A stretch of 64,000 nt of DNA from Sordaria brevicollis (GCA_033439795.1 JAUTDP010000012.1:744001-808000); one strand, 5' to 3'; shown: positions 34,421 through 45,429, numbered from the stretch's first letter. A program made the numbers and translations. The notes: generated by a model not told the origin, from the letters alone.

Positions 34421-37389
34421 TTAAGCAGTAAACTCCCTCTTGCCCTTCTTGGCATACTTGATGGTGAAGCTCTCGGTAGTCTGAGTCTCCCAATCGGAAG
34501 GCTTGCGGGCGTTGCCGTAGATCTTGAGCGCCTTGAGGGTGATCTTGTAAGTGCCAGCGGGGGCGTAGCTGCCATCGGCAAGAGCACCGTCCCAGTTCCA
34601 GTCAAAGGTACCGCGGGGGTTCCAGTAGGCGGGGAAGGTGATGACCTGGCCGATGGACTTGCCGCGGGCGTTGATGACGTCGGCGCGAACCTCGGCGGAG
34701 CCCATGGCGAGGGTAAGCACGACGGTCGGGTAGACGGTGTTGGCGTACTGAGTCTCGTTGGCCTTGCCGGCGGGAGGAAGGGTGAAGACGGTACCGGCGG
34801 CGACGGGAGCGAGGGTGGCGTCGCTGGACTGGCTGAGGTAGCTGTACTGCTTGTCGAGGACGGTGACAGAGTGCATGCTACCGACAACACCCTGGTAGGG
34901 GAGAGAGTAGCCAGTGGAGTCGGTGCCGTTGAGGGTGATGTAGCCGGAGTAGACGGGGAGGCGCTTGGCATCAAGACCCTTGGGAGGGATGGCGAGGACG
35001 GTAACGGTGCGCTTCTGGCCGGGGCCGAGGGTGAGCTTGGCGGGGGTGATGACGAGGGTGGCCTTGTTCTCAACGAGCTCGTTGGGGAAAGCGGCGGGAT
35101 CGATGGTGGTGGCGTCGGCGAAAGTGTAAGCAGTGGCAGCGCTGGTGTGACCGAGCTGGTAGGTGACGGCCTTCTTGCCAGTGTTGGTAACCTCGAAGGT
35201 CTGGAGGGGCTTGATGTGCTCAGTATCGTTGAAGGAGATGCTGGAGCGGCTGAGAAGGACGTTGGCGTTGGCAGCATCCCAGGCCTGGATCAAACCGGCA
35301 CCCTGCTGAGCAACGGGGGCGAGCATAGAGTAGGTCTTGGTACCATCGTTGAACAGGTTAGGGTGGGCAGTGGCGGAGAAGAGGTTCTCAAGGACCTTGG
35401 GGTCCTTGGTGCCACGCTTCTGCATGACGAGAGCCCAGGTGGCAGCAGCAAGAGGGCAGGCCATGGAAGTACCGGAGAGGACAGCATAGGAGCCGAGAGC
35501 ACGGGGGTAGGTGGAAAGAATCATGCCGCCAGGAGCAGAGATCTGGGGCTTGACATCGATCTCATAGGTAGGACCCCAGGAGGTGTAGGTGCTGAGGAAA
35601 CCGGGAGTAGCGGTGTTGGGGAAGTTGTTAAGGTTCTTGGGGGCGGTCTCAGGGTCAGCCATGTTGACAATGACCTCGGAGCCGGCCTGAAGGCCCTTGA
35701 TCCAAGCGGCACCAGTCTCAGCAGTGACCATGGCAGAGCCAAGGATGCCGGGAACGGCGCTGATGTCGACCTTGGTAGAGCCAGCGGCGTTGTTGTAGTA
35801 GATGATGTACTTGGCGCCCTTGGCAGCAGCGTTCTGAGCCTTCCGGACGAAAGTGCAGCTACCACGGCGGATAAGAGTGATGTACTTGGAGAGGTCGGGA
35901 GTGTCCTCGGGGAAAGCCTCGCAACCGTTGGCAGTATCGGCAGTGTTGAAGTTGACAGCCCAGACAGGAAGGGTGACATTGCCCCAGGCGCTGGGGGTAC
36001 CGGCAGTGAAGCCGAAGGTGGAAAGGGAGGAGCCGGCAACGGAGTAAGTGCCCTCGCTGAGAAGAGCAGGGGCAATGATGTTGTCAACAGAGGCGACAGC
36101 AGTGACCTTCTTGCCGTTGGCGGCAGTGGAAGCGTAGAAGATACCCATATCACCACTGTTACCAGCAGAGACAAGGCAGGGAACGCCCTTCTCGACGATC
36201 CTGCTCACGACGGCAGCCCAAGAGTCCTCGGGCCAGCCAGAAGCACCACCGATGGAGGCAGTAATAATGTCACTGCCATCATCATAGGCCTTGAGGTACG
36301 CTTCAATGAGGATATCGTTGCCGACATCACCATCGCAACCAAACACACGGTAAGCACCGAGGGTCACATCAGAAGCAGCGCCAATGATGCCGTAGGGGTT
36401 GTTGGTTTGACCTCCGATGGTCCCACTCACGTGTGTACCGTGGCCTTGACACTACCAGGAGCGTTAGATTGTTCTTGAATGAAGCTTTGAAGTCATCTCG
36501 ATGTTCAGACCTCTCTTCTCCGTCCGGGTCTTAGGAGGTGGATGTACCTAAGTACTTCCCCACTGCTGGCAGTTGGAGACCCACTCAGTCGGTTAAAAGT
36601 GGGTCCCATAGCTGCCAGCCCCTAGCCGCTGTAAATCCCAATGATACAGTGCCCGGGAAAAAGAAGAGGTCTGAACGTAAAGAAAACTTTGAATGGGTGG
36701 AGGGGAGGGTGACAAGGTAACTTACATCCATGGGATCATCATCGGGAACAGGAGTGTTGGAGCCGTTGAAGTCATCACCGACCAAATCGGCACCGTAGGA
36801 GACCAAGCAGCCAGGGCCGAAGCAGCCGCCGAGGGCAGGGTGAAGGTAGTCGATACCAGTGTCGATGACGGCGACCTTGATGCCCTTGCCAGTGATACCA
36901 GCATCCCTGAACTTGTTGACCTGGGTCATGAGATGAGGAGTGAAGGTGTCCTTGGCGGTATCACGCTTAGCGACAACCTCCTGGACGGAGCTGCCGGTGG
37001 AGTGGACGGTGTGCTCGGGGACAGAGTAGCGGCGGACAGGGTACATGGCCTTGACACCAGACATGGCGGCAACCTTGTTGGCGAGGTCCTCGGCCTTGTC
37101 GAGGTCCTTGAACTGGAAGGAAGCACCCTTGAAGAGCTCATGGCGAATATCCTTGCGGATGGTGGCATCGCCCTTGATGGTGTTGAGGATAGAGGTAGGG
37201 TCCTGTTTGGTATCTATGGTTAGTGAACGGCATCCCTCGCGCTTGAGTGGCTGTTCAACTTACATGGCTATCCTCATACTCAACGATATAGGCACCGGGG
37301 ACGACCTTGGGGGTCTTGTGGTGCACATGGGCGGCAGAAGCGTAAGACGCAGCCGCCAGGAGCGTCGTGGCCAAACCAAGACGAACCAT
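34421..37389 (-). CDS. Secreted subtilisin-like serine protease (S8, Vpr-like)
   Basis: Three exons: 37389-37264, 37202-36726 and 36451-34421, giving 877 residues with all junctions phase 0. The N-terminus MVRLGLATTLLAAASYASAA is a clear signal peptide. Next come an inhibitor-I9-like propeptide (about 28-115) and the catalytic domain. The triad is Asp156 in VAVIDTGIDY, His205 in CQGHGTHVSG (formed exactly by the exon 2-3 join) and Ser530 in LSGTSMACP, with the oxyanion Asn in SAGNSG. A protease-associated insert (about 330-450) lies between His and Ser, as in minor extracellular protease Vpr. The C-terminal 300 residues are beta-rich, Fn3-like. Intron 1 is 61 nt. Intron 2 is 274 nt because it carries an inverted-repeat insert. 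Predicted role: extracellular protein degradation. Codon bias is strong. Confidence 0.95.
36503..36676. mobile_element. MITE-like inverted-repeat element inside the subtilase intron
   Basis: The ends are GTTCAGACCTC at 36503 and its complement GAGGTCTGAAC ending at 36676. Further complementary blocks occur inside: CCGGG on both sides, and CTGGCAGTTGGAGACCCACT against AGTGGGTCCCATAGCTGCCAG around the centre (about 36600). The whole 174 bp is thus an imperfect palindrome. Removing it would leave an intron of 100 nt. I see no clear target duplication. Confidence 0.65.
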
Positions 37390-40369
37390 GGTGAATGATG
37401 GCTTTCTCACTTGTGACAGAGAAAGAAAGTCAAAAATTGAGAGGGGAGACCACCGTCTGAGAGCAAAGCAGCTGCGAAGTAGACTGACGGCTGCGGGATC
37501 GTCTCGGCGCTACACTCGAAGGTCTTGAGCAGACCAGATGACGAGGCGGCGCCATGGTATATATGCATTTTCTCCATCCCATAGTGCATGGCATGGTATC
37601 CTCCGTTCAGAATTGATGATGTTCGGGACCCGGAGATCAGAGCCCAGTTTGAATGAGAGGCGACCGGGGTGGCATGCGGGGGGCGCTACCGGAAGCGATG
37701 CCAGGTAAGGAAGGACGACAGAAGGTCGACCAGGGCATGAAGAGCAAATGGCGGCCGAATTTACCCAGGCAATGGACCAGGGCCCTTATCTGGGCACAAT
37801 TGATTAAGCTTATTGGACCATCTGCACCGGCCCGGGCGAGACGGGTGTAAAGTCGAGAAAGGGGTGGGTTCATCCGCTATGAAGGCGTGCTTCTGGCACC
37901 TTTCTCGACGAGGCAGGTCGGCCTCTCCACGATGGTCGATACAACTCCAAAGTGGCCGACTGCGGTGGCCAAGATGAAATCCGTAATTTTAATTTACCGG
38001 AGGGCGACTTTTGCTCGATCCTGAGGGCTTCTTACACGGGACGGCGGCGTAAAAATGCTACTGCAGAGCAACGGTACCACTGAGGCATGTCTTGGCTCTT
38101 TGGCTCGAATATGGGAATAGAACAACGAGAAGTCTAGGCAATGAGACGCTGCTGTGCTAGCTTTCGGAGGGATGATCTCGTGTGAAGATCCTTCTGCAAT
38201 GCAGCGTCGCCTTGTGTCTTTTGACATGTCATCCAAGAGTTCGACGGCTTCCCGTCAAGAAGGAAGTGTTGGATCCGATGTCTAGGCGTTTTTATGAGAC
38301 CTCATGGCAAGGACCTGCGGACACTGACAGGGATGGCAGCAACGCCAAAGAAAAAGCTGACAGCCCCATGTCAGTCATGTCAAACCACCACAACAAGACC
38401 CCAGGATCTCGGGTATAAACTTGGCAATGCGAAGCTTTCTTACCTTCCTCTTTCCCTAACGTCTTTGGTAATTGCTTGATGTTGCCGAGGTTTTCCGCCT
38501 CATGACTTTTGTTAGTCTTCGGTGAGTTTTTCGTCATCAAGTCGGCTAGATCTCGCTAGTGGATAATTCGGCAACGTCTAGCGCCACGGCAGCTGCCTTT
38601 TCCCACGATCGATCCGCCAAAAGTACTGTGACCACTGTTGATTGCAGACATGTCGGCCAGAGACCGGAGTCACTGAGTATAGCGGTAGTCTTTCAACTAC
38701 ACTTCTAGATAGCGGTCTTCCTTTTCTTCATCCTCTGTGCAAAGTTTGTGTCTCTGTGGGTGGCGTTCTCTTGCAGAGTAGGAATCGGCGGCGGATCGGG
38801 GATTTTGTATAGTGTAAAGCAGAAGCAGAGCCTCGGCCAGAAACACAGTCACCACGTTCTTGGGTGGTACTTTGAAAGGTTGAAGGGTGCAATGGTAGGC
38901 TCAAATAGGCAGTTGGGATGCCCTCAACTGCTGCTATTGAAATTCGACCGTTCCTGCGTCGCCCCGCTGCCACTGCGTCCCACTGACTAGCCTCACTAGA
39001 GCAGCAATGGAACCCTGTTTCTGCTGTGGATGGGTTCTTGAAAAGGCTTCCAGCGGACGAGACCGATGTCAATGACACCCACCCAAGAAGAACCCAGGAC
39101 CATGGCCGAACGAGCATGTCAAGGCCGTCAATATTAAGGCCAGAGGACCTGCTAAAACCGGACAGCGAAGGCGAATGTCTTATCCTGGACTCCTTGTTTT
39201 CGTGGGGTCATTTGTTCTCGAGAAGGCAGTTGGCCAACAGCTTGGGAAATTAGATGATACCATCAGGAAGCGAGACGGTTGCTTTGACGCTGTATCATGT
39301 GGCATCGCCAGACGTGCTCAGATGTTTGTCTCGTAAAATAAAGAGGCCATGTACTAAAGAAAACCAGAAAGGCCGCGGAAACGTGCTCGGGTTCGATATC
39401 AATGCTGATACACAGGATGCCCGAACGGCATGAATGCAGCAGCCACAAACTCAGGGGCCGAGATAAGCGTATGCAGTGACGTTCAAGATGGCCGTTGAGT
39501 GGTGGTCCAACAAGGTGAAACAAAGTGCTCTTTGGCTTCAACGTAGAAAGGCATATGCGCGTGAGGAAACCGGAGAAACCAGCATGCGGTACGGGTGCCT
39601 CAACAATAAGGGACCCTACAGTATGTGGGATTTACCCAGGAGAATGAGACATTCGGAAATCCTCATAAGATTTTAGGAGGCTCACCCAGTCAAGCTGACC
39701 GGAGCGGTGAGCTAACACGTCCATTGATCTCGAGTCCTCGACATAGGGCGAGTATGTATTGGAAGCTGTCGATGAAGCCAAGATGAGGATCAGCACTCAG
39801 CTGGTGTGTTGATGATGATATTCTGGGCGGGATGAGTTGTCGATGACGGTAGCTTCGGGTGACAGCTCGGGTTGGTGGACGGTGTGAGCTGGGAACGAGA
39901 TGAATTCATGCGATATGAAGATGCCGATTGGCTTTGGCTCACGCTTGCTGTTCCTGCAGATATGAGTTTGCCGGCGGCAACTGAAGCTTGCCGACCGGCA
40001 GTGCTAGTGGGGTCCTAATCGGCTTTTGGGGAATCAGCAGCCAATGGAAACTTCGAAAAGGTTGATGACCGAGCCGGGAGCAAGAAGCTCTCCGCACCTT
40101 GCCGTCGTTGGATGAACTTCACAATCGAGACGAACAGCACCACATACCCGTCATCCCATCGTCGCACCGTCTCGTCCGAACGACTTCCTTCAAATTGCAA
40201 CTTACTCCAGCATACCATCTATAATCTTGTGCTCAGGTAAATCCTCCAGTCTAATTACTTCAAAATGGTTTGCGAACACCCCCACTAATCATTGCCGTCA
40301 TAGACTTGAGTCGCCAACCATCACACTCTACTCATCCGAATCCTACAACCACCGGACACCCGATTCACC
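37390..40369. other. Long intergenic region
   Basis: About 3 kb between the subtilase start (-) and the BolA-like start (+). Open frames up to about 130 codons occur on both strands, but none shows a motif, a signal peptide, or continuity across a plausible intron. It presumably contains both promoters. No RNA gene or repeat was recognised. Confidence 0.45.
37558..37567 (-). promoter_or_regulatory. Possible TATA element of the subtilase gene
   Basis: On the minus strand the sequence TGCATATATA lies about 170 bp upstream of the subtilase start codon. It is the only TATA-like word in the near upstream region. Position and context are plausible but unproven. Confidence 0.3.
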
Positions 40370-40873
40370 ATGATTTGTAGAGCCTGTCTTCGTGCTAGCA
40401 GAGCTGGACTCCGCTCCGAGGCCTCCCAGAGACTCGCCTCTCTTCAGACGCCAAGCAGAGCCCTCTCTTCGGCTTCTTCTTCCATCCGTTTCGCTGCTCC
40501 TGCCGCCTACTATACCTCTGCTCTTCTCCAACAGCGCGCTCTTCAGACTCCCACTCGCCTTTATTCGAGGGCATACTCCACCGCGACTGAATCCGCAGCT
40601 TCAGAACAGCCTGCCAGCGCCGGCCTCGAAAAGCCGGCAGACCTCGATGAGGGAGAGTCCCAGGTCTGGGACATTTTGATCCGCGAGTTCGCGCCCACCA
40701 ACCTCGTCGTGCGAGACATCTCGGGAGGCTGCGGCTCCATGTACGGCGTCGATATCTGCTCCGAAAAGTTCCGCGGTCTCAACATGCTCAAGCAGCAACG
40801 TCTGGTCAACGCTGCCCTAGGCGAGCTGGTCAAGCAGTGGCACGGCATCCAGATCAAGACGAGTGTGCCTTGA
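40370..40873 (+). CDS. Mitochondrial BolA-like protein (BolA3/Aim1 type)
   Basis: A single exon encodes 167 residues. The first 75 residues are rich in Arg, Ser and Ala with almost no acidic residues until ATES, which is a typical mitochondrial targeting sequence. The BolA domain covers about residues 90-164: GGCGSMYGVDICSEKFRGLNM-like core, then KQQRLVNAALGELVKQWHG. The cysteine in DICSEKF and the RLVNAAL block fit BolA3 (yeast Aim1/Bol3). Those proteins act with monothiol glutaredoxin or Nfu1 in delivering 4Fe-4S clusters to mitochondrial enzymes such as lipoate synthase. The usual FxGKSxxxRH histidine region is altered here to FRGLNMLKQQR, which is normal for the BolA3 branch as I recall it. 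The start is the first ATG of the frame. Confidence 0.9.
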   Translation: MICRACLRASRAGLRSEASQRLASLQTPSRALSSASSSIRFAAPAAYYTSALLQQRALQTPTRLYSRAYSTATESAASEQPASAGLEKPADLDEGESQVWDILIREFAPTNLVVRDISGGCGSMYGVDICSEKFRGLNMLKQQRLVNAALGELVKQWHGIQIKTSVP

Positions 40874-41310
40874 AGAGGAGAAAGACGCAGAGAAGGAAAA
40901 GAAGGAGGAGGATGAATTCTTGTTTGATTACCATGTACAACCACTCGATACGATACCCAATGAACAGCCGCGCAAAAAGTTCTTGAATGGCCATCCTGCC
41001 CTACCACTACCACCGACTCTCGTCTGATGCGAAATCTGAGATTGCCATCTTGTCCCCCTTCACCACTATCTTGCTCGTTTTCTCTTGACAAATCCGACAT
41101 TTCCCCATTTCCCATCTTGAAGCTCATGGTACCCCAGTCAACCGGGCGCTCCGAAATGGAGACCACGTCCCATGTGAAAGGATAATTGTCCGGGTCATCC
41201 CCGCTCAGTAAGTCTGGAACCCCAGAACCCCGTTTTGCACCGAGTGGGAAAAGAGCAAAAAGGATTTGGCGCCATGTTCGCCAAAGGAGGAAAAAGATGC
41301 AAAAGATTAT
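40874..41310. other. 3' flank of the BolA-like gene
   Basis: Sequence between the BolA-like stop codon and the tRNA gene. No other gene was recognised; the minus-strand open frame covering it is a shadow of the BolA gene. Confidence 0.45.
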
Positions 41311-41415
41311 GACAAGAGTGGGATTCGAACCCACGCCCTTTCGGACCACGGAACTCTGAGAGGAGATTAAGGGTTAACCTTAACGTGGCGCCTTAGACCG
41401 CTCGGCCATCTTGCC
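41311..41415 (-). tRNA. tRNA-Leu(AAG) with intron
   Basis: Read on the minus strand, the acceptor stem GGCAAGA pairs with TCTTGTC (one G:T pair). The D-arm is GGCCGAGCGGTCTAAGGC. The anticodon stem CCACG pairs with CGTGG. The loop is TT-AAG-G followed by a 26-nt intron (41377-41352) after position 37, then C. The intron contains CCCTTAA, complementary to the anticodon region, as is common in tRNA introns. A short variable arm and a T-arm GTGGG-TTCGAAT-CCCAC follow. The long variable region and D-arm fit a type II leucine tRNA. CCA is not encoded. Confidence 0.93.
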
Positions 41416-41689
41416 TGAAGATGGAAATGCGACTCAGATCAAGGCTTTACATGCTCCTCTTGCAAACGTCCGTTCCTAGGATATGAAAGATGAGGGAGAA
41501 CCAAAGAAAGAAGCTGAATACGTTCAATGGATAACAGGAGAGTTCCTATTGGCATTGAGAGATGGGATCGAAGCCTAGAATTTATGGGCCTGGATGTGGT
41601 GCGGCTCAGTTAGAACAAACATCATCCGAAGCCATCATCCAAAATCTCATCCATCCCTCTAAAGAAACAACGGAAATGGAACCTCATGC

Positions 41690-41870
41690 CCTTTGCGTTC
41701 AAAGGGATCTGCTGAGCACGGAAAGTGCGGGACGTCCTGCAAAATGCGCCCGCCCGACGGTTCGGGCGCGGCGGTGCAGTGGGACGATCCACTGAGCTGA
41801 CAGTGAGTATGAGTGTATGACAGTCCGGGGGACACATGACATTTGCTTTGCTTACGTCGGTCAGTCACGG
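41690..41870 (+). repeat. GC-rich dispersed repeat, copy B (5' part)
   Basis: This begins CCTTTGCGTTCAAAGGGATC and continues through the GCGGGACGTCCTGCAAAATGCG palindrome-like part, the CCCGCCCG...GGCGGTGCAGTG core, CACTGAGCTGACAGTGAG and GTCCGGGGGACACATGACA. It is homologous to the minus strand of 33360-33535. The 3' part present in copies A and C is missing; the gene fragment at 41880 follows instead. Confidence 0.65.
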
Positions 41871-41879
41871 TGACAGATG

Positions 41880-42472
41880 TGTATGGCATTGGAATGTCGG
41901 GCTCTCGAAGGAGGACAGGGAATCTGATGGGTCAGAGAGCGAGGGCGAGAAGGACATGGATGTCCAAGGAAAGGGCAAGGCGACCGTGAAGAAATCCTCA
42001 CGCGAGAAGAAGACAGCTGATACCATTAACTACGAAGTTGTCGACGGCAAACCAGTCGAAGGCGAGTCGATTGATAACAACCGCAAGATTACAGACTTCT
42101 TCAAGCAGATCTCCACATCCACGAAAACCACCGGCTACATGAAGGAGCAGGAGTCTGAGCACAAGGCAGTCATGGATGATGTCGATGAAATGGCTTCCGA
42201 GAAGGGTGGTAACGATATCAAACCTGCCACGATGGCACACGTCAAGTCCATCGTGGATAACGCGGTCAAGGCACTCAAGGAGTCATTCAACAGTGAAAAG
42301 GAGGAGCTCATGGCAAATGCAAACGCAGGTACGATCATGTTAGCGGGGAGCTTGAGAAATCAAACAAGAAGATCAAGACATTGAAGCTGGAAGTTGGCCC
42401 GGCCAAGACGCTGCTGGGCGAGTTGAAGCAGCAGAGCATCAAGGACAAGCTGAGACGCGAGGAGAGAGCATC
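41880..42472 (+). pseudogene. Gene fragment between two repeat copies
   Basis: A coding-like stretch with GC-normal codons reads SESEGEKDMDVQGKGKATVK, later NNRKITDFFKQIS and AHVKSIVDNAVKALKESFNS. Near 42330 the frame shifts, and reading resumes as DHVSGELEKSNKKIK, then LLGELKQQSIKDKLRREERA, ending at the border of repeat copy C. The product would be charged and coiled-coil-like (a K/E-rich helical region). There is no start codon of its own: the frame starting at 41836 begins inside repeat copy B. I do not recognise the family. The frameshift, missing ends and repeat borders mark it as a captured or broken fragment. Confidence 0.55.
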
Positions 42473-42712
42473 TGCCCGCCCGGCGGTGCGGGCGTGGCGG
42501 TGCAACGGGACAGACCACTGAGCTGATAGTGAGCATGGCAGCCCGGGGAACATGACATTTGCTTTTCCTTTCGCCGGCCAACCTGCGTTTTCCGCTGAAT
42601 TCCATCCCATCCCATTTTCAATGTTTAGGACTGCTGGATAGGTTGTGACGGGATCCTGTGACCCTTCGATCTATTTAGCTTGGGCTACTGTACAGATACG
42701 GCGCGGTATGTA
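42473..42712 (+). repeat. GC-rich dispersed repeat, copy C (core and 3' part)
   Basis: This starts CTGCCCGCCCGGCGGTGCGG, continues with ACCACTGAGCTGATAGTGAG, CATGACATTTGCTTTTCC, GGGATCCTGTGACCCTTC and AGCTTGGGCTACTGTACAG, and ends near GGCGCGGTATGTA. The first 95 bp overlap copy B in content (direct orientation), and the last 120 bp match the far end of copy A. Copies B and C together therefore cover one whole element split around the fragment at 41880-42472. Confidence 0.65.
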
Positions 42713-42769
42713 CACTCCAATACCGGACTGTTTGTTAACCTGGGCTAAGCTTATATATCTGATGAAAAC

Positions 42770-42855
42770 CATCCTCCATCTCTTCCTTGTCCTCCATCTC
42801 TTCCTCGTCCTCCATCTCTTCCTCATCTTTCATTTCCTCAGTATATTCCGTCTCT
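42770..42855 (-). repeat. 18-bp minisatellite encoding an acidic repeat
   Basis: Units of CTCTTCCTCGTCCTCCAT and variants are repeated three to four times, then degenerate. On the minus strand one frame reads EEEMED repeatedly. This looks like a relic of an acidic coding tract or a simple minisatellite. The open frame is short and has no other motif. Confidence 0.5.
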
Positions 42856-43125
42856 TCGCCATCCTCCATCCCTTCGCTAAACATCGTCCTATCTTTCTTG
42901 TTTTCTTAAAGGCCGTGTTCGTTTTGGCTACGAATTAGTAAATGAATATTATCAGCATCATTGTCTTTGTCAAAAGCTTTTCTCTTAATGACAAAAGGCC
43001 ATTTCGGTTGCTCCCTCCTCAACTTTGCAAGATTTTCCACGCATCGGACTAAAAGAAAAAAAAAACGAAGCCTCGCCATTCCAATCTCGAAGAGTAATGT
43101 TCCGTCAACCATCAATACCTGAAAG

Positions 43126-45002
43126 ATGGACGCCAGCAACCCAATGATGAGCGACGAAGTCGAGCTATCGGACTCGGAGTTCGAGTACCTCGCGGACGTC
43201 TACGAGTCAGACTCCGACGAGTCAGAACTGTCAGACTTCCACGACTCTGACCTCGACGAGCTTGATGAGAATGACGATGACGATGCCGAGTCCGTTGTCA
43301 GCCAGTCCCTCGTGAGCTCCGATAATCTTACTACCGCCACCATTGATGTTAGTACTATCGTCAAGGATTGTCTCTGGGGTATGATTTCCCGTCATTCACC
43401 GGACTGGTACGTTTGCCCGGTGTTTAAAGTTATGCTCGGAGGAAACAGAGAGAAGTTTGAGGAGGCGTGGACCCCCATCAACTTCGCCCCCAATCTCGGC
43501 AGTGTCCTAATAGGCAAATCTCCCCCTGCTATCGACTTCTTCAAAACCCTTACCGACCCAACAAACACGACGGAAAACGTCTGGGGTGTCTATGCCCTGG
43601 TATTGGAGAAAAAAGGCGAAACCCCAAAGCTCTACATTGGGTCAAGAACGAACGAAAGCCGTGGGTTGGCCCGGAGATTCCGCCATTATGTTGGGAACCG
43701 ACAGGGCCACAGGTCATGCCGTGGACTCTGGACTTGAGTGCCGCAGATGCGGCAAGTCCAAGTCCGTTCCCACGGTACTTAAACCGAGTCCAGGAGGACT
43801 CAAGTCTTCTTCCTAGCTTAGACTTATCATCAATGGCATGATCATTCTCCTCATCATCTTGTTCCAACAACGTGAAACTCCTTCACGTAATAAATGGTGC
43901 CCAATAACAGGACACTTCCTCGCCTCATTGCTTGCTCCCTCAACAAGGGGTACAAGATTACCCACAAGGGTGCTTTGTATTGGGGGGCGATCCCTCCTAC
44001 CAACTCGATCGGCATACAGCGTCTACGCCGGGTTGGCATATGACTGCCGTATTCTTTTCGTCTGTTATAATCGGCATGGACTACATGTGGGACGACCTTG
44101 TACCTTGGTATAAATCTGCTGGTATGATTTCACATTTCTAGTAATTGTGATGATATATGCTAATACTCTTTTGTGGAAATAGTGACTTAGATGCCGACCA
44201 ATACACACCCTATTGATGGAATGCCCCAGGGGAGTCCATCCCAGTATAATCGAGGAGGAACTCGAGGCCTACAACGCCAAGCGTAAGCAAAGAGCCAAAA
44301 GGCTTTGGCGTCTAGCTTCCATCAAAAAACGGCAAGTGGCCCGAGAGCGAGACCTCGAGGGTTACCTTCGCAAGAACCGCATGCAAGATCGACGATACAC
44401 TCGTAAAAACCGCCAGAGGCTGACAGCAGCCCGTCACAAACGTATTGAGAATAACGTGGCGCGCCAAAGATTTCATTGCAAATTGTGCAATCATTCCTTC
44501 CCGACCCTCTATAATCTCATCCGCCACCAAACCTTGAATGAGGATAACCTCGAAAAGGCGAAGGTAACTGGTGGGGGCAAGCCACGGGAGCAAAAGCCCA
44601 ACTCCAACCAAAGAAAACAGGAACGGCGGGACTGGCACCGGGTGAACAAGACCTTCTTTTGCGAGACGTGCGGATACACTGGCGGCAACCAAACACAATT
44701 CAACGTATATAACAACGGTAAAACCCATAGAGATAGGGTTGCCGGTACGTATACGGGACCTAGCCAGAATCCAAGCACTGTACGGAAAAGGGAACTCGCG
44801 GCGAGGAACAAAGCCGAGAAAAGGTTCTAGTGCCACCAACGCCAGAACGAAGGAGCGACATACTGCGGCCAAAGAAGCAAAGCTCTTTTACTGCGAACTG
44901 TGCGACTACCGCGGTGGTTCCAAGGCCTGTTTTGCCAGACACAAGAAGCTCGGGGCACACAAACAGGCCGCCATTGACGCAGGAATCACCGAGACAGAGT
45001 GA
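43126..45002 (+). pseudogene. Broken gene: GIY-YIG-like domain plus C2H2-like zinc fingers
   Basis: Part 1 (43126-43737) begins with an acidic N-terminus (MDASNPMMSDEVELSDSEFE). It then has a GIY-YIG-like core, GVYALVLEKKG...LYIGSRTN...RRFRHY, and is cut off by a frameshift about 10 codons after RHY. Part 2 (about 43910-44130) continues in two other frames: GYKITHKGALYWGAIPP, then AVFFSSVIIGMDYMW. A possible intron lies at 44122-44180. Part 3 (44213-44830) is a basic helical stretch followed by FHCKLCNHSFPTLYNLIRHQ and FFCETCGYTGGNQ. A frameshift near 44800 leads into part 4, ending FYCELCDYRGGSKACFARHK. At least three frame changes are needed, so I call it a pseudogene. An alternative is a real gene with several unusual introns. 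GIY-YIG domains cut DNA in homing endonucleases and repair enzymes. Confidence 0.6.
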
Positions 45003-45133
45003 GCGGAGGTATAGATTAGTACTATGGAATTGAGTAGAGTGGGAGCTGTGATTCTGGGTGCATTAAGGGAAGGACGTAGCTCTCAAGTTTCGTCCGATTA
45101 TGCAGTAGACCTAAGTAAGAGCAACGAAATGAC

Positions 45134-45207
45134 CTTATGTCAATGGGAATAAAGCTTGTATCGTCGGAAAAAAAGCTTGTGTCATTGGGAAAAAAGCTTG
45201 TGTCTAA
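45134..45207 (-). repeat. 21-bp minisatellite encoding DTSF heptapeptides
   Basis: Four units of 21 bp each contain AAGCTTGTRTC. On the minus strand they read DTSFFPN, DTSFFSD, DTSFIPI and a final DIRSF. All lengths are multiples of three, so the repeat kept frame while it expanded, as in a translated tract. Confidence 0.6.
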
Positions 45208-45429
45208 AGGTGAATAGGTCCCCAGCATAGTATAGAGGTCTTTATACCGAATGGTAACTCCCTCTTTTTAAAAACATTCCTTAAGATAGGTAAGAACATT
45301 GAAAAGAATATGGCTTTAGTATTTATAAGAAGAAAATTAGATTTCAAAGTCGTTGCGGCCAAAATATTAAACGTAGAGAGTTATATACCGTAATAACTTA
45401 ATGAAGATTACTAAGTCAATAATAATTGG

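Noticed and set aside
34286..36478. 730-codon plus-strand open frame rich in Gly, Asp and Val
   Set aside because: It is antisense to the subtilase gene; high GC and codon bias in the real gene leave the opposite strand open.
39476..39676. 66-codon plus-strand open frame in the 3-kb gap
   Set aside because: Too short, no motif, no good start context, and no partner exon could be found.
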